From Acidobacteriota bacterium (GTDB taxonomy: Bacteria > Acidobacteriota > Thermoanaerobaculia > Multivoradales > UBA5704), in contig QHVW01000208.1 in NCBI GenBank assembly GCA_003223675.1, positions 1-9,697 on the forward strand: DNA of 9,697 bases, read 5' to 3'. The notes beneath the pieces were generated by a model. It saw only the letters and a list, made by a program, of their open reading frames with translations, searched no databases and was not told the DNA's origin. Below are positions 1 through 7,624 of this stretch, one piece after another. Made by a program: the position numbers and the translations under genes. Numbering within the stretch: the stretch's first letter is position 1; the number at the start of each line of letters is the position of its first letter.

Positions 1-59
1 CTATACGAAGATCTTTGACCGGAGCCGCTGGTCCACCCGTGCTAATCTCCCCGGGCATC

Positions 60-1400
60 ATGGAACGACTCGTTCTTCTCTTGACGATCCCGCTCCTGCT
101 GGCCGGCTGCGCTATCCGTCGGACAGCCCCCGCGCACGAGGAAGACCCGATGAAACGGATCGCCGAATCCTACGTCAAGCTGGTGCTCGCCGTCGGCCAG
201 CACGACACCGATTACGTCGACGCCTACTACGGCCCGCCGGAGTGGCGGACCGAGGCGGAAGCCCACAAGCGCCCGCTGCCCGAGATCCGCTCCGCGGCCG
301 AGGCGCTGATCGCCGATCTCGCGGCCCATCCGCCGGCGGCGGGCGACGAGGAGATCGTCCGCCTCCGCCATCAGTATCTCCAGCGGCAGCTCCAGTCGAT
401 GGTGGCGCGGATCGATCTCGTCTCCGGTAAGCCGATGTCCTTCGACGAGGAGTCGAAGGCGCTCTATGACGCGGTCGCCCCCACCTACGGCGCCGCGCAC
501 TTCCAGGAGATCCTCGATCAGCTCGAAAAAGAAGTGCCGGGGAGCGGCCCCCTCGCGGAGCGCGTGGAAGCCTTCCGGCAGCAGTTCGTCATCCCCCGCG
601 ACCGGCTCGACGCGGTCTTCAGCGCCGCCATCGACGAATGCCGGCGGCGCACGCTCCAGCACATCGAGCTCCCCGCCGGCGAGAGCTTCGTGGTCGAATA
701 CGTCACCAACAAGGCCTGGGGCGGCTACAACTGGTACAAGGGGGGCTTCCACAGCGTGATCCAGGTCAACACCGATCTGCCGATCTTCATCGACCGCGCG
801 ATCGACCTCGCCTGTCACGAGGGGTACCCTGGGCACCACGTCTACAACACGCTGCTCGAGAAGCACCTGGTGCGCGACCGCGGATGGAGCGAATTCTCGG
901 TCTATCCGCTCTTCTCGCCGCAATCGCTGATCGCGGAGGGGACGGCCAACTTCGGCATCGAGGTGGCCTTCCCCGGCCACGAGCGGACCGCCTTCGAGCG
1001 CGAGCGGCTCTATCCGCTGGCCGGCCTCGATCCTGCCAAAGCGGAGCGCTACGCCGAGATCCAGGGGCTGCTCCAGGGGTTGAGCTACGCCGGCAATGAA
1101 GCGGCGCGCCAGTATTTGAATGGGAAAAGCGTGAATGGGAAAAGCGTCAACGGCGAGATCTCGCGCCGGGACGCCGAAGCCTGGCTGGTGCGCTACGCCC
1201 TGATGTCCCCGGAGCGGGCGGCCCAGCGCGTCCGCTTCATCGATCAGTACCGGAGCTATGTGATCAACTACAACCTCGGCCAGGACCTCGTGCGGCAATA
1301 CATCGAGAAGCGGGGCGGCACCGCGGACCGGCCGGAGGCGCGCTGGCGAGAATTCGCGAAGCTGATCTCCTCGCCGCGGTTGCCTTCGGGGTTGCGCTAG
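60..1400 (+). CDS. DUF885-family secreted lipoprotein, metallopeptidase-like
   Basis: 446 residues from the ATG at 60. That start is preferred over an in-frame TTG at 15 because it puts a lipoprotein signal at the very N-terminus: hydrophobic residues 4-14, then lipobox LLAGC with the lipidated Cys17. No clear Shine-Dalgarno precedes it. Residues 253-260 read HEGYPGHH, which matches the HExxPGHH signature of DUF885 proteins. A downstream acidic partner, Glu293 in AEGTANFG, sits where that family has its EGxA/EGW motif. This pattern suggests a zinc-dependent hydrolase, probably a peptidase or carboxypeptidase-like enzyme anchored to a membrane facing the periplasm; the substrate cannot be told. 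The protein is shorter than many DUF885 members (often 550 or more residues). An in-frame 15-bp tandem duplication lies at residues about 354-363. Its stop is 3 bp from the stop of the convergent gene. The family call is fairly sure; enzyme activity is inferred. Confidence 0.8.
   Translation: MERLVLLLTIPLLLAGCAIRRTAPAHEEDPMKRIAESYVKLVLAVGQHDTDYVDAYYGPPEWRTEAEAHKRPLPEIRSAAEALIADLAAHPPAAGDEEIVRLRHQYLQRQLQSMVARIDLVSGKPMSFDEESKALYDAVAPTYGAAHFQEILDQLEKEVPGSGPLAERVEAFRQQFVIPRDRLDAVFSAAIDECRRRTLQHIELPAGESFVVEYVTNKAWGGYNWYKGGFHSVIQVNTDLPIFIDRAIDLACHEGYPGHHVYNTLLEKHLVRDRGWSEFSVYPLFSPQSLIAEGTANFGIEVAFPGHERTAFERERLYPLAGLDPAKAERYAEIQGLLQGLSYAGNEAARQYLNGKSVNGKSVNGEISRRDAEAWLVRYALMSPERAAQRVRFIDQYRSYVINYNLGQDLVRQYIEKRGGTADRPEARWREFAKLISSPRLPSGLR
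1119..1148 (+). repeat. 15-bp perfect tandem duplication in the DUF885 gene
   Basis: The unit gaatgggaaaagcgt occurs twice back to back (1119-1133 and 1134-1148), followed by a diverged third start (caacggc). The length is a multiple of three, so it adds five residues, giving NGKSVNGKSVNGE in the protein without breaking the frame. The unit is clearly AT-richer than the flanking DNA. It looks like a recent slippage or duplication event in a surface loop; copy number could vary between strains. Confidence 0.9.
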
Positions 1401-1403
1401 GCG

Positions 1404-2201
1404 TCAGGGCACCAACGACGCCTCGTTCATCGTCGCCAACGCGTCCTCGAAGCTGGAGGCGTCCACGCTGACCTTCCCGATCAGCGGCCGGTCCAGCGCC
1501 AGGATCAGAAAGATCACCAGGCCGATCAACACGCTGAGGCCGATGGACAGCAGGAGATGGAGCGTGTGGCTTTCCGCGTAAAAGAAGAAGGTCATGGTCA
1601 TCAGGACCGCCGCTCCGGCCAGCACCACCAGCCACATGAGGCCCGGCAGATGGCTGTCGACCGCTTCCAGCCGCAGGCGGCGATTGGAGAAGAGATCATC
1701 GAGGTCGCGCAGCGTCTGGACATGGACGACCTGCTGCCCGGGGGTCGCCGGCTCGAACGTGGTCAAGCCGTGGGCGGCGCGATGCAGCAGAAGGTCACCT
1801 GCCAAATGCCGCTTGTCCCCACGCCGCTGGGCCGGCCACTCGCGTTGGATCACGACACTGATGTAGGCCCGCAGATTCCGGCGAACCTCGTCCCGCACGG
1901 CGGGAGGATAGCTTTCGACGTCGCGGTAGACGTCCGAGGCGTTCACGGCCTCGTTGGAGACGATGCCATCGATCGTCGTGAAGTTCCCCCACACGGCGAC
2001 GGCGATCAGGCCCACGAGCACCGCGTAGAAGACGGCGATGATGGCGACAAAGATATTGACGAAATCGTTCTGCTCGTGGCTGAGCCGCTTCGCCAGCGGG
2101 CGGGTCAGCTTCAGGCCCGCGACGGAGGCCCCGACGAAAAGACCGACGATCAGAACGCCGAGCCAGAGCGTGGGAATCTGGTACAGCCAGAGAATATTCA
2201 T
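1404..2201 (-). CDS. DUF4239-family four-helix membrane protein
   Basis: 265 residues. The ATG at 2201 is chosen over upstream in-frame starts because it follows a strong Shine-Dalgarno (GGGGAGGT at 2215-2208, 6-base gap) and because the extra residues upstream are non-hydrophobic. Four membrane segments are visible at about residues 8-30, 48-71, 185-208 and 214-236. Between helices 2 and 3 lies a roughly 110-residue soluble region with the conserved-looking stretch SNEAVNASDVYRD (82-94), then RRNLRAYISVVIQREWP (107-123). This layout of EA..., a pre-Tyr Arg-rich helix and a closing EWP is typical of DUF4239 (bestrophin-like) proteins, whose function is not established. It starts 31 bp after the transglutaminase gene and on the same strand, so it is probably the last gene of the moxR operon. 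No terminator fits after its stop, which is 3 bp from the opposing stop. Confidence 0.78.
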   Translation of the reverse strand: MNILWLYQIPTLWLGVLIVGLFVGASVAGLKLTRPLAKRLSHEQNDFVNIFVAIIAVFYAVLVGLIAVAVWGNFTTIDGIVSNEAVNASDVYRDVESYPPAVRDEVRRNLRAYISVVIQREWPAQRRGDKRHLAGDLLLHRAAHGLTTFEPATPGQQVVHVQTLRDLDDLFSNRRLRLEAVDSHLPGLMWLVVLAGAAVLMTMTFFFYAESHTLHLLLSIGLSVLIGLVIFLILALDRPLIGKVSVDASSFEDALATMNEASLVP

Positions 2202-2207
2202 CTCGGG

Positions 2208-2215
2208 ACCTCCCC
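2208..2215 (-). promoter_or_regulatory. Shine-Dalgarno that fixes the DUF4239 start
   Basis: On the minus strand the sequence reads GGGGAGGT, six bases before the ATG at 2201. It is the strongest ribosome binding site in the operon. It lies in the 31-bp gap after the transglutaminase stop codon, so this gene is translated independently, unlike the three overlapping genes before it. Confidence 0.75.
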
Positions 2216-2232
2216 AAAAAGAGAAGAGATTG

Positions 2233-4308
2233 TCAGCCTGCTTTTCGCATCTTCCTCTCCGCCTCGTCAAGAGCCGCCTTGAGGATCTCGATCTCCTCGT
2301 CCTCCAGCGGCTGCCCCCCGAAGCTCTCGCGCAGGTAGAAATCGATGACCCGGCCCGCGGGCAGGGCGGCGGCGGGATAGCGGGTCTCGGCCTCGCGGCG
2401 CACGGCGAGCGGCGGCAGGGAATCGGCCAGGGCGCTCCCCGCGCGGCCGAGGCGGCGCCGCAGCCGGCGGTAGGCCGCGGTGGCGGTGAGCGGCGGCTTC
2501 AGCCGCAGGTAGAGCACCCACACGGCGGCGGCGATCAGCGTGAGCCCCAGCGCCAGGGGCAGGGGAACGTCGGGCAGGCCCCGGCGGCCGCCGGGCTTGG
2601 GGCTGGCGGGACCGAGCGCGTCGAGACCGGACGAGGAGGGATGGGAGACCGCCTTCTCGTCACGCTTGAAGTGGGACCAGAAGTCGGCCCACAGCTCGCG
2701 CAGGCTGCCGAAGATGCGGAGCTGATCGTAGAGGCCGAAGGTGAGGACGTAGCGGTCCCAGCGGAACACCAGGAAGTCCCACGCCTGCTGGGCCAGGGCC
2801 ATGGCCCCTTCGTTGCCCCCGGCCGGACGTCCGGCGGGGGGAGTGGGATCGAAGATCCGCCACCCGCGCTCCGGCAGATAGGCCTCGACCCATGCATGAG
2901 CGTTGTTCTCGCGCACGATGTAGTAGCCCTCGAAGGGGTTGTACTCGCCGCCGAGGAAGCCGGTCACCAGGCGCGCCGGGATCCCCTGCGAGCGCAGCAT
3001 CAGCACCATCGAGGAGGCGAAGTACTCGCACTGGCCGCTGCGGTAGCGGAAGAGGAAGCCCTCGATCGGGTTGTCGGGCGAGCGCCCCACGAAGTCGAGG
3101 GTGTAGGTGTAGTTGTCGATCAGGTGGCTCTCGAGCCGGCGGGCCCGCTGCAAGGGGGTCCCCTGCCCCATGACCTGGGCCGCCAGACCGGCGATCTTCG
3201 GCGTCACGCCGGTGAGGTCGAGCGCCGGGTCCGCGGCGCCCACGGGCGTGGCGCCGGCGAGCACCGGCGAGCGGGCGAGGCCGACGCGATATTCCTGCAC
3301 CTCCAGCGGGTTGAACGGGAAGGAGACGGCGCCGCCGGAGTCGATCGCCAGCGACGACGAGCGGGGCTCGATCACCGTCGTCTCGACCGGCAGCGGCATG
3401 CTCTGGCTGTGGAGCGGCTGGAGCCAGATCGTGGCCCAGCGGGCGGGCTTCTCCGGGCTCAGGCGGAAGCGCACGCCCTGCCCGCGCTGGAGATTGCCCT
3501 GGCTCGGCGAACGCCGCCAACTCCCCCCCTGATAGACGTCGTAGGTGGCGGCCTTGAAGCGCATCTCCCGCTCGCTGCCGAGGGGGGCCTCCTCCAGCAC
3601 CCGCAGCACCACCTCGCGGCTGCCGCGGATGCGGCCGATCGAATCGAGCGTCACCTGATCGGAGAAGCCGGCCGACTCCAGGGTCACCCCGCTGCCGCTG
3701 CCGCGGCCGACGATGAACGGCGCGCGCACGCGCGGCAGGAGCATGAACATCGGGATGGCGATCACCACCGTGGCGGCGGTGGCGAGCAGCAGGAAGCCGC
3801 GCAGGGGGATGAGGGCGAGCGCCGGGTCCTCGCGGCCGAAGCCGGAGAGGACGTGGAGGAAGGCGAAGCGGGTCAGCAGCACCAGCACCAGGACCAGGAA
3901 CCCGATCAGATAGAGCACGATCGTGGGATGGACGCTGGTGCCCATGGCGGCGAGGAAGAGGAAGAAGACGCCGATCGACGCCTGCCACTTGTCGCGCTCG
4001 CGGACGATGGCGAAGAGCTTGACCAGCACCGTGAACAGACAGAGGTGGATCACCGGCCGCACCAGCCCGCGGGAGATCACGAACATGTCGAGGAAGAAGA
4101 ACGGCAGGTAGACCAGCCCCAGCACGTTCATCCCCCAGGACGGCAGCCAGCGCGCCGGATCGAGGCTCGCCCGGCGCAGGAAGAGGATGACGCCGAGGAG
4201 GAAGGCGAGGGTGGCCGGCCATCCCACCACGCCGTTGAACGGCAGCGGGATGGGGGCGAGCAGCGCGGTCCACCCCAGCAGCAGCCGCTTCTGCCGCGCG
4301 AAGCTCAT
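2233..4308 (-). CDS. TgpA-like membrane transglutaminase (DUF3488-TGc-DUF4129)
   Basis: 691 residues. The N-terminal block has several membrane helices (about residues 10-45, 57-75, 84-102, 108-122, 128-147, 171-191). A large extracytoplasmic region follows, with the transglutaminase core: Cys427 in GQCEYFAS, His471 in NNAHAWVEAY and Asp487 in IFDPTPP form the expected Cys-His-Asp triad. A last helix at about 581-601 leads into a roughly 90-residue cytoplasmic tail (AAYRRLRRRLG onward) of DUF4129 type. This is the architecture of TgpA of Pseudomonas aeruginosa, an inner-membrane protein with a periplasmic transglutaminase domain. The reaction here may be cross-linking or protease-like; the substrate is unknown. 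The ATG overlaps the DUF58 stop as ATGA, which implies translational coupling. All catalytic residues are intact. The family call is firm; the cellular role is inferred. Confidence 0.92.
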   Translation of the reverse strand: MSFARQKRLLLGWTALLAPIPLPFNGVVGWPATLAFLLGVILFLRRASLDPARWLPSWGMNVLGLVYLPFFFLDMFVISRGLVRPVIHLCLFTVLVKLFAIVRERDKWQASIGVFFLFLAAMGTSVHPTIVLYLIGFLVLVLVLLTRFAFLHVLSGFGREDPALALIPLRGFLLLATAATVVIAIPMFMLLPRVRAPFIVGRGSGSGVTLESAGFSDQVTLDSIGRIRGSREVVLRVLEEAPLGSEREMRFKAATYDVYQGGSWRRSPSQGNLQRGQGVRFRLSPEKPARWATIWLQPLHSQSMPLPVETTVIEPRSSSLAIDSGGAVSFPFNPLEVQEYRVGLARSPVLAGATPVGAADPALDLTGVTPKIAGLAAQVMGQGTPLQRARRLESHLIDNYTYTLDFVGRSPDNPIEGFLFRYRSGQCEYFASSMVLMLRSQGIPARLVTGFLGGEYNPFEGYYIVRENNAHAWVEAYLPERGWRIFDPTPPAGRPAGGNEGAMALAQQAWDFLVFRWDRYVLTFGLYDQLRIFGSLRELWADFWSHFKRDEKAVSHPSSSGLDALGPASPKPGGRRGLPDVPLPLALGLTLIAAAVWVLYLRLKPPLTATAAYRRLRRRLGRAGSALADSLPPLAVRREAETRYPAAALPAGRVIDFYLRESFGGQPLEDEEIEILKAALDEAERKMRKAG
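2816..2841. repeat. GC-rich near-perfect palindrome inside the transglutaminase gene
   Basis: A core GCCGGACGTCCGGC (2822-2835) is a perfect palindrome. Adding the flanking C5 (2816-2820) and the matching G run (2837-2841) gives 13-base arms with a single mismatched pair (2821/2836). It lies just after the codon for catalytic Asp487 and encodes the Pro/Gly-rich linker PPAGRPAGG. It may simply follow from proline and glycine codons in GC-rich DNA, but the transcript could fold there. Confidence 0.55.
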
Positions 4309-5366
4309 CCCGCCATCCTCGCCGGAGCGTCGGGATCGAGATGGACCCGGATCTGCGGTGCCCGGGAATCGCCCGAGACGAGCGGCTCGGCGGTGCGTGG
4401 CCGGGCCTGGATCAGCGCCAGGGCCTCGAGCACGGCCAGCCGCTGGCGGGGGCCGCTGGCGAAGCCGAGCGAGCCCTCGCGCGTCACCAGCTCGACCTCG
4501 TAGCCGCGCGCCAGGTGATCGACGGCGATCGTGGCCGCCTCGCTGACCAGCCGCTCGAAACGGCTCTGCTCCGCGGAATCCCTGAGCTCGCCCACCGCGT
4601 TGTCGAAGACGATCGACAATCGCCGGCTCCGCTCGGCGGTGCGCTCGGTGAAGATCATCTCGCCCGTGCGCGCCGTCTGCTTCCAGTGGATCCCCCGCGG
4701 ATCGTCGCCGCGGCGGAAGGCGCGCAGGGCATAGAGATCATGCCCCCAGCCGCCGCGCCGGCTGGCGTCGTCCCCCGCCTGCTCGGACTCCTGGGGCCGG
4801 CTGCCGCCGGCCGGGAACAGCTCGGGGAAGACCAGCACCTCGAAGTCGACGCGGTAGCGCACCCCCTTGCGGAAGAAGCCGAAGGGGAAGAGGCTGGAGA
4901 CGTGGACGTAGGGGAAACGGTGGAACCCTCGCGAGCCGACCATCAGCTCCAACTGGCCCACGCTCTTGCCCCGGCGCGGCAGGTAGGGGATGAGCAGCGG
5001 CGATCCCGAGCGCGAGAGGGTGAAGAGGAGGAACCAGCGGGGGAAGACGAGAGCCCGGCTCTTCAGCCGGAACCCCACCGCGAACGGCCGGTTGGCGAAC
5101 ACCTCGCCCGGGGGATCGATCTCCGCCGCCAGCCCGCGCACGTTCTCGCGCGAGGCCACGCCGGAGACGATCAGCAGCGAGAACATCAACGCCAGCACCA
5201 TGTAGAGCGCGTTGTTGCCGGTGTTGGTGGCGGCGATGGCCACCAGCACCGTGAAGAGCACGTACCAGAGGCCCACCGTGGTGATGCGGATCCCCTCGGG
5301 GACCGCCCGGCGGTAGAAGAAGCCTCCGGGGTTTCTCCGCGAGGGGGGGGAGGCCGGCCCGCTCAC
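4305..5366 (-). CDS. DUF58 domain-containing membrane protein
   Basis: 353 residues starting at GTG (5366-5364), chosen because it overlaps the upstream MoxR stop as GTGA, the usual coupling in such clusters; no good ribosome site precedes it. Two hydrophobic helices (about 31-49 and 53-70) anchor it. A beta-rich region (about 75-180) follows. The DUF58 signature RRGDDPRGIHWK lies at residues 218-229 and continues into TARTGEMIFTE. The C-terminal part resembles a von Willebrand A-like fold (SIVFDN at 251-256) but lacks a classical DxSxS metal site. DUF58 proteins travel with MoxR ATPases and are thought to act in assembly or activation of a partner, here most likely the next gene, with which it overlaps by 4 bases (ATGA). 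An eight-C run in codons 7-9 is noted under findings. Confidence 0.93.
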   Translation of the reverse strand: MSGPASPPSRRNPGGFFYRRAVPEGIRITTVGLWYVLFTVLVAIAATNTGNNALYMVLALMFSLLIVSGVASRENVRGLAAEIDPPGEVFANRPFAVGFRLKSRALVFPRWFLLFTLSRSGSPLLIPYLPRRGKSVGQLELMVGSRGFHRFPYVHVSSLFPFGFFRKGVRYRVDFEVLVFPELFPAGGSRPQESEQAGDDASRRGGWGHDLYALRAFRRGDDPRGIHWKQTARTGEMIFTERTAERSRRLSIVFDNAVGELRDSAEQSRFERLVSEAATIAVDHLARGYEVELVTREGSLGFASGPRQRLAVLEALALIQARPRTAEPLVSGDSRAPQIRVHLDPDAPARMAG

Positions 5367-6325
5367 AGGGGCACCGGCGTCGCCGCCACCACCCGTTCGA
5401 TCGCCTTCCTCGCCTGGTCGAGATCGGCCGTGCCCCGCTTGAGGGAGGTACGATGCGCCAGCACCGGCCCGGCCAGGCGCTGCACGTCGTCCGGGATGAC
5501 GTAGCCGCGCCCCTCGCAGAGGGCGAGCGCCTGGGCGGCCCGGAAGAGGGCCTGGAGCCCGCGGGTCGAGACCCCGAGTAGGAAGTCGCCGCCATGACGG
5601 GTGGCCTCGGCGAGCGAGAGCATGTAGTCCGCCAGCTTGTCCGCGACGCGCACCCGCGCCACCCGCGCCTGGAGGTCGAGCAGCCCGTCCTGCGAGAGCA
5701 CCGGCTGCATGTGCTCCAGGAGGTCCTCGACGCCGCCCGAGAGCAGCAGGTCCTTCTCGTCCGCCCGCGGCGGATAGCCGAGCGAGAGCGACATCAGGAA
5801 GCGGTCGAGCTGCGACTCGGGGAGGGGGAAGGTCCCCTGGTACTCCAGCGGGTTTTGGGTGGCCAGCACGACGAAGGGCTCGGGGAGGGCGAAGCGCTTG
5901 CGCTCGACCGAGACCTTGCGCTCGCTCATCGCCTCCAGCAGGGCCGACTGGGTCTTGGGGGTGGCGCGGTTGATCTCGTCCGCCAGCACCACGTTGGCGA
6001 ACAGCGGGCCGGGGACGAACTCGAAGGTCTGGTTCTTCTGGTTGTAGATCGAGACCCCGATGATGTCGGACGGCAGCAGGTCGCTGGTGAACTGGATGCG
6101 CTGGAAGGAGAGCCCGAGCGAGCGGGCCAGGGCTTGCGCCAGGGTGGTCTTGCCGACGCCGGGGACGTCCTCCAGGAGGACGTGCCCGCGGGCGAGCAGG
6201 CAGACGGTGGCGAGGCGGATCACCTCGCGCTTGCCGCGGATGACGCGGGCGACGTTCTCCTCGAGACGGCGGATCGGCTCGGCGGCGTAGAGCGCGTCGC
6301 TGGTTTCGACGGCGATGGATTCCAT
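5363..6325 (-). CDS. MoxR-family AAA+ ATPase
   Basis: 320 residues, full length for the family. Walker A is PGVGKT (residues 55-60), Walker B is VVLADE (112-117), sensor 1 is TQNP with Asn158, a candidate Arg finger is Arg175 in LDRF, and sensor 2 is in STRG with Arg255. The MoxR hallmark EYQGTFPLPESQLDRF is present at 161-176. It is a cytoplasmic ATPase thought to act like a chaperone on neighbouring proteins. It is the first gene of the leftward operon and overlaps the DUF58 gene by 4 bases. The ATG at 6325 is supported by the family's usual N-terminal length and by a perfect -10 box about 44 bp upstream. The bases before the ATG (GACCTCACG) hold no recognisable Shine-Dalgarno, which is odd for the lead gene. 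No VWA-domain (Bat-like) gene is seen in this cluster. Confidence 0.95.
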   Translation of the reverse strand: MESIAVETSDALYAAEPIRRLEENVARVIRGKREVIRLATVCLLARGHVLLEDVPGVGKTTLAQALARSLGLSFQRIQFTSDLLPSDIIGVSIYNQKNQTFEFVPGPLFANVVLADEINRATPKTQSALLEAMSERKVSVERKRFALPEPFVVLATQNPLEYQGTFPLPESQLDRFLMSLSLGYPPRADEKDLLLSGGVEDLLEHMQPVLSQDGLLDLQARVARVRVADKLADYMLSLAEATRHGGDFLLGVSTRGLQALFRAAQALALCEGRGYVIPDDVQRLAGPVLAHRTSLKRGTADLDQARKAIERVVAATPVPL

Positions 6326-6368
6326 CGTGAGGTCTGCGTGGTGTCCGGACGATTGTTTAAGGGCTCAG

Positions 6369-6397
6369 ATTATAGAGGATCATGAAGCTGTCCTCGA
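6369..6397 (-). promoter_or_regulatory. Putative sigma70-type promoter of the moxR operon
   Basis: On the minus strand a perfect TATAAT lies at 6374-6369. At 17-bp spacing upstream is TCGAGG (6397-6392), only 3 of 6 matches to the -35 consensus. Transcription would start near 6361, giving a leader of about 36 bases before the ATG at 6325. The surrounding DNA is GC-rich, so a perfect -10 is unlikely to be chance. The promoter is divergent to that of recA. Confidence 0.6.
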
Positions 6398-6467
6398 CTT
6401 CTCTTCCAGAACCGGGGAAGGCCGCGCTGGATTTCCGGCGGGGGAGGAGTATATCTCCGGGCGGGAT

Positions 6468-6496
6468 TTGACCGCCTCATTACCGTCTATTATGAT
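6468..6496 (+). promoter_or_regulatory. Putative sigma70-type promoter of recA
   Basis: TTGACC at 6468-6473 (5 of 6 to consensus) and TATGAT at 6491-6496 (5 of 6) are separated by exactly 17 bp. A start near 6503 would give a leader of about 87 bases ahead of the recA ATG at 6590. This is the best-formed promoter in the window. The E. coli-type (CTGT-N8-ACAG) and alpha-proteobacterial (GTTC-N7-GTTC) LexA boxes are absent around it. Confidence 0.72.
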
Positions 6497-6502
6497 GGAG
6501 AC

Positions 6503-6517
6503 ACGAACCGGCGTCGT
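6503..6517. promoter_or_regulatory. Candidate operator at the recA transcription start
   Basis: ACGA-ACCGGCG-TCGT is an inverted repeat with 4-base arms lying right at the predicted recA start. Its core CGAACCGGCGTCG resembles the CGAAC-N4-GTTCG LexA box of Gram-positive bacteria with one T missing. Position is right for a repressor, but the match is weak, so this is only a candidate. Confidence 0.25.
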
Positions 6518-6572
6518 AGCCCCGATCCCCCCGAGCACAGTAGAATAGGAGCCCAAGTGCCCCCGAGGCCAG

Positions 6573-6578
6573 AAGGAG
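6573..6578 (+). promoter_or_regulatory. Ribosome binding site of recA
   Basis: AAGGAG lies 11 bases before the ATG at 6590, a slightly long gap. A second purine-rich site, AGGAG at 6547-6551, sits 5 bases before an in-frame GTG at 6557, which leaves a longer start possible (see findings). Confidence 0.6.
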
Positions 6579-6589
6579 CGAAAAGTCAC

Positions 6590-7624
<1,035 letters not shown>

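Noticed and set aside
15..48. TTGACC at 15-20 with GCTAAT at 41-46 as a promoter of the lipoprotein gene
   Set aside because: The spacing is 20 bp and the -10 match is weak; upstream DNA is missing.
42..1298. 418-codon minus-strand frame opposite the DUF885 gene
   Set aside because: Its composition is typical of an antisense shadow in GC-rich DNA, and the plus-strand frame has a lipobox and the HExxPGHH motif.
2038..4503. Very long plus-strand open frame (821 codons) opposite the transglutaminase gene
   Set aside because: Its product is a low-complexity mix of Glu, His, Gln, Arg and Ala with no domain. It mirrors codon bias of the real minus-strand gene, which has intact catalytic residues and overlaps with its neighbours.
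6315..6548. 77-codon plus-strand frame in the moxR-recA gap
   Set aside because: It covers both predicted promoters, has no ribosome site and the product shows no pattern.
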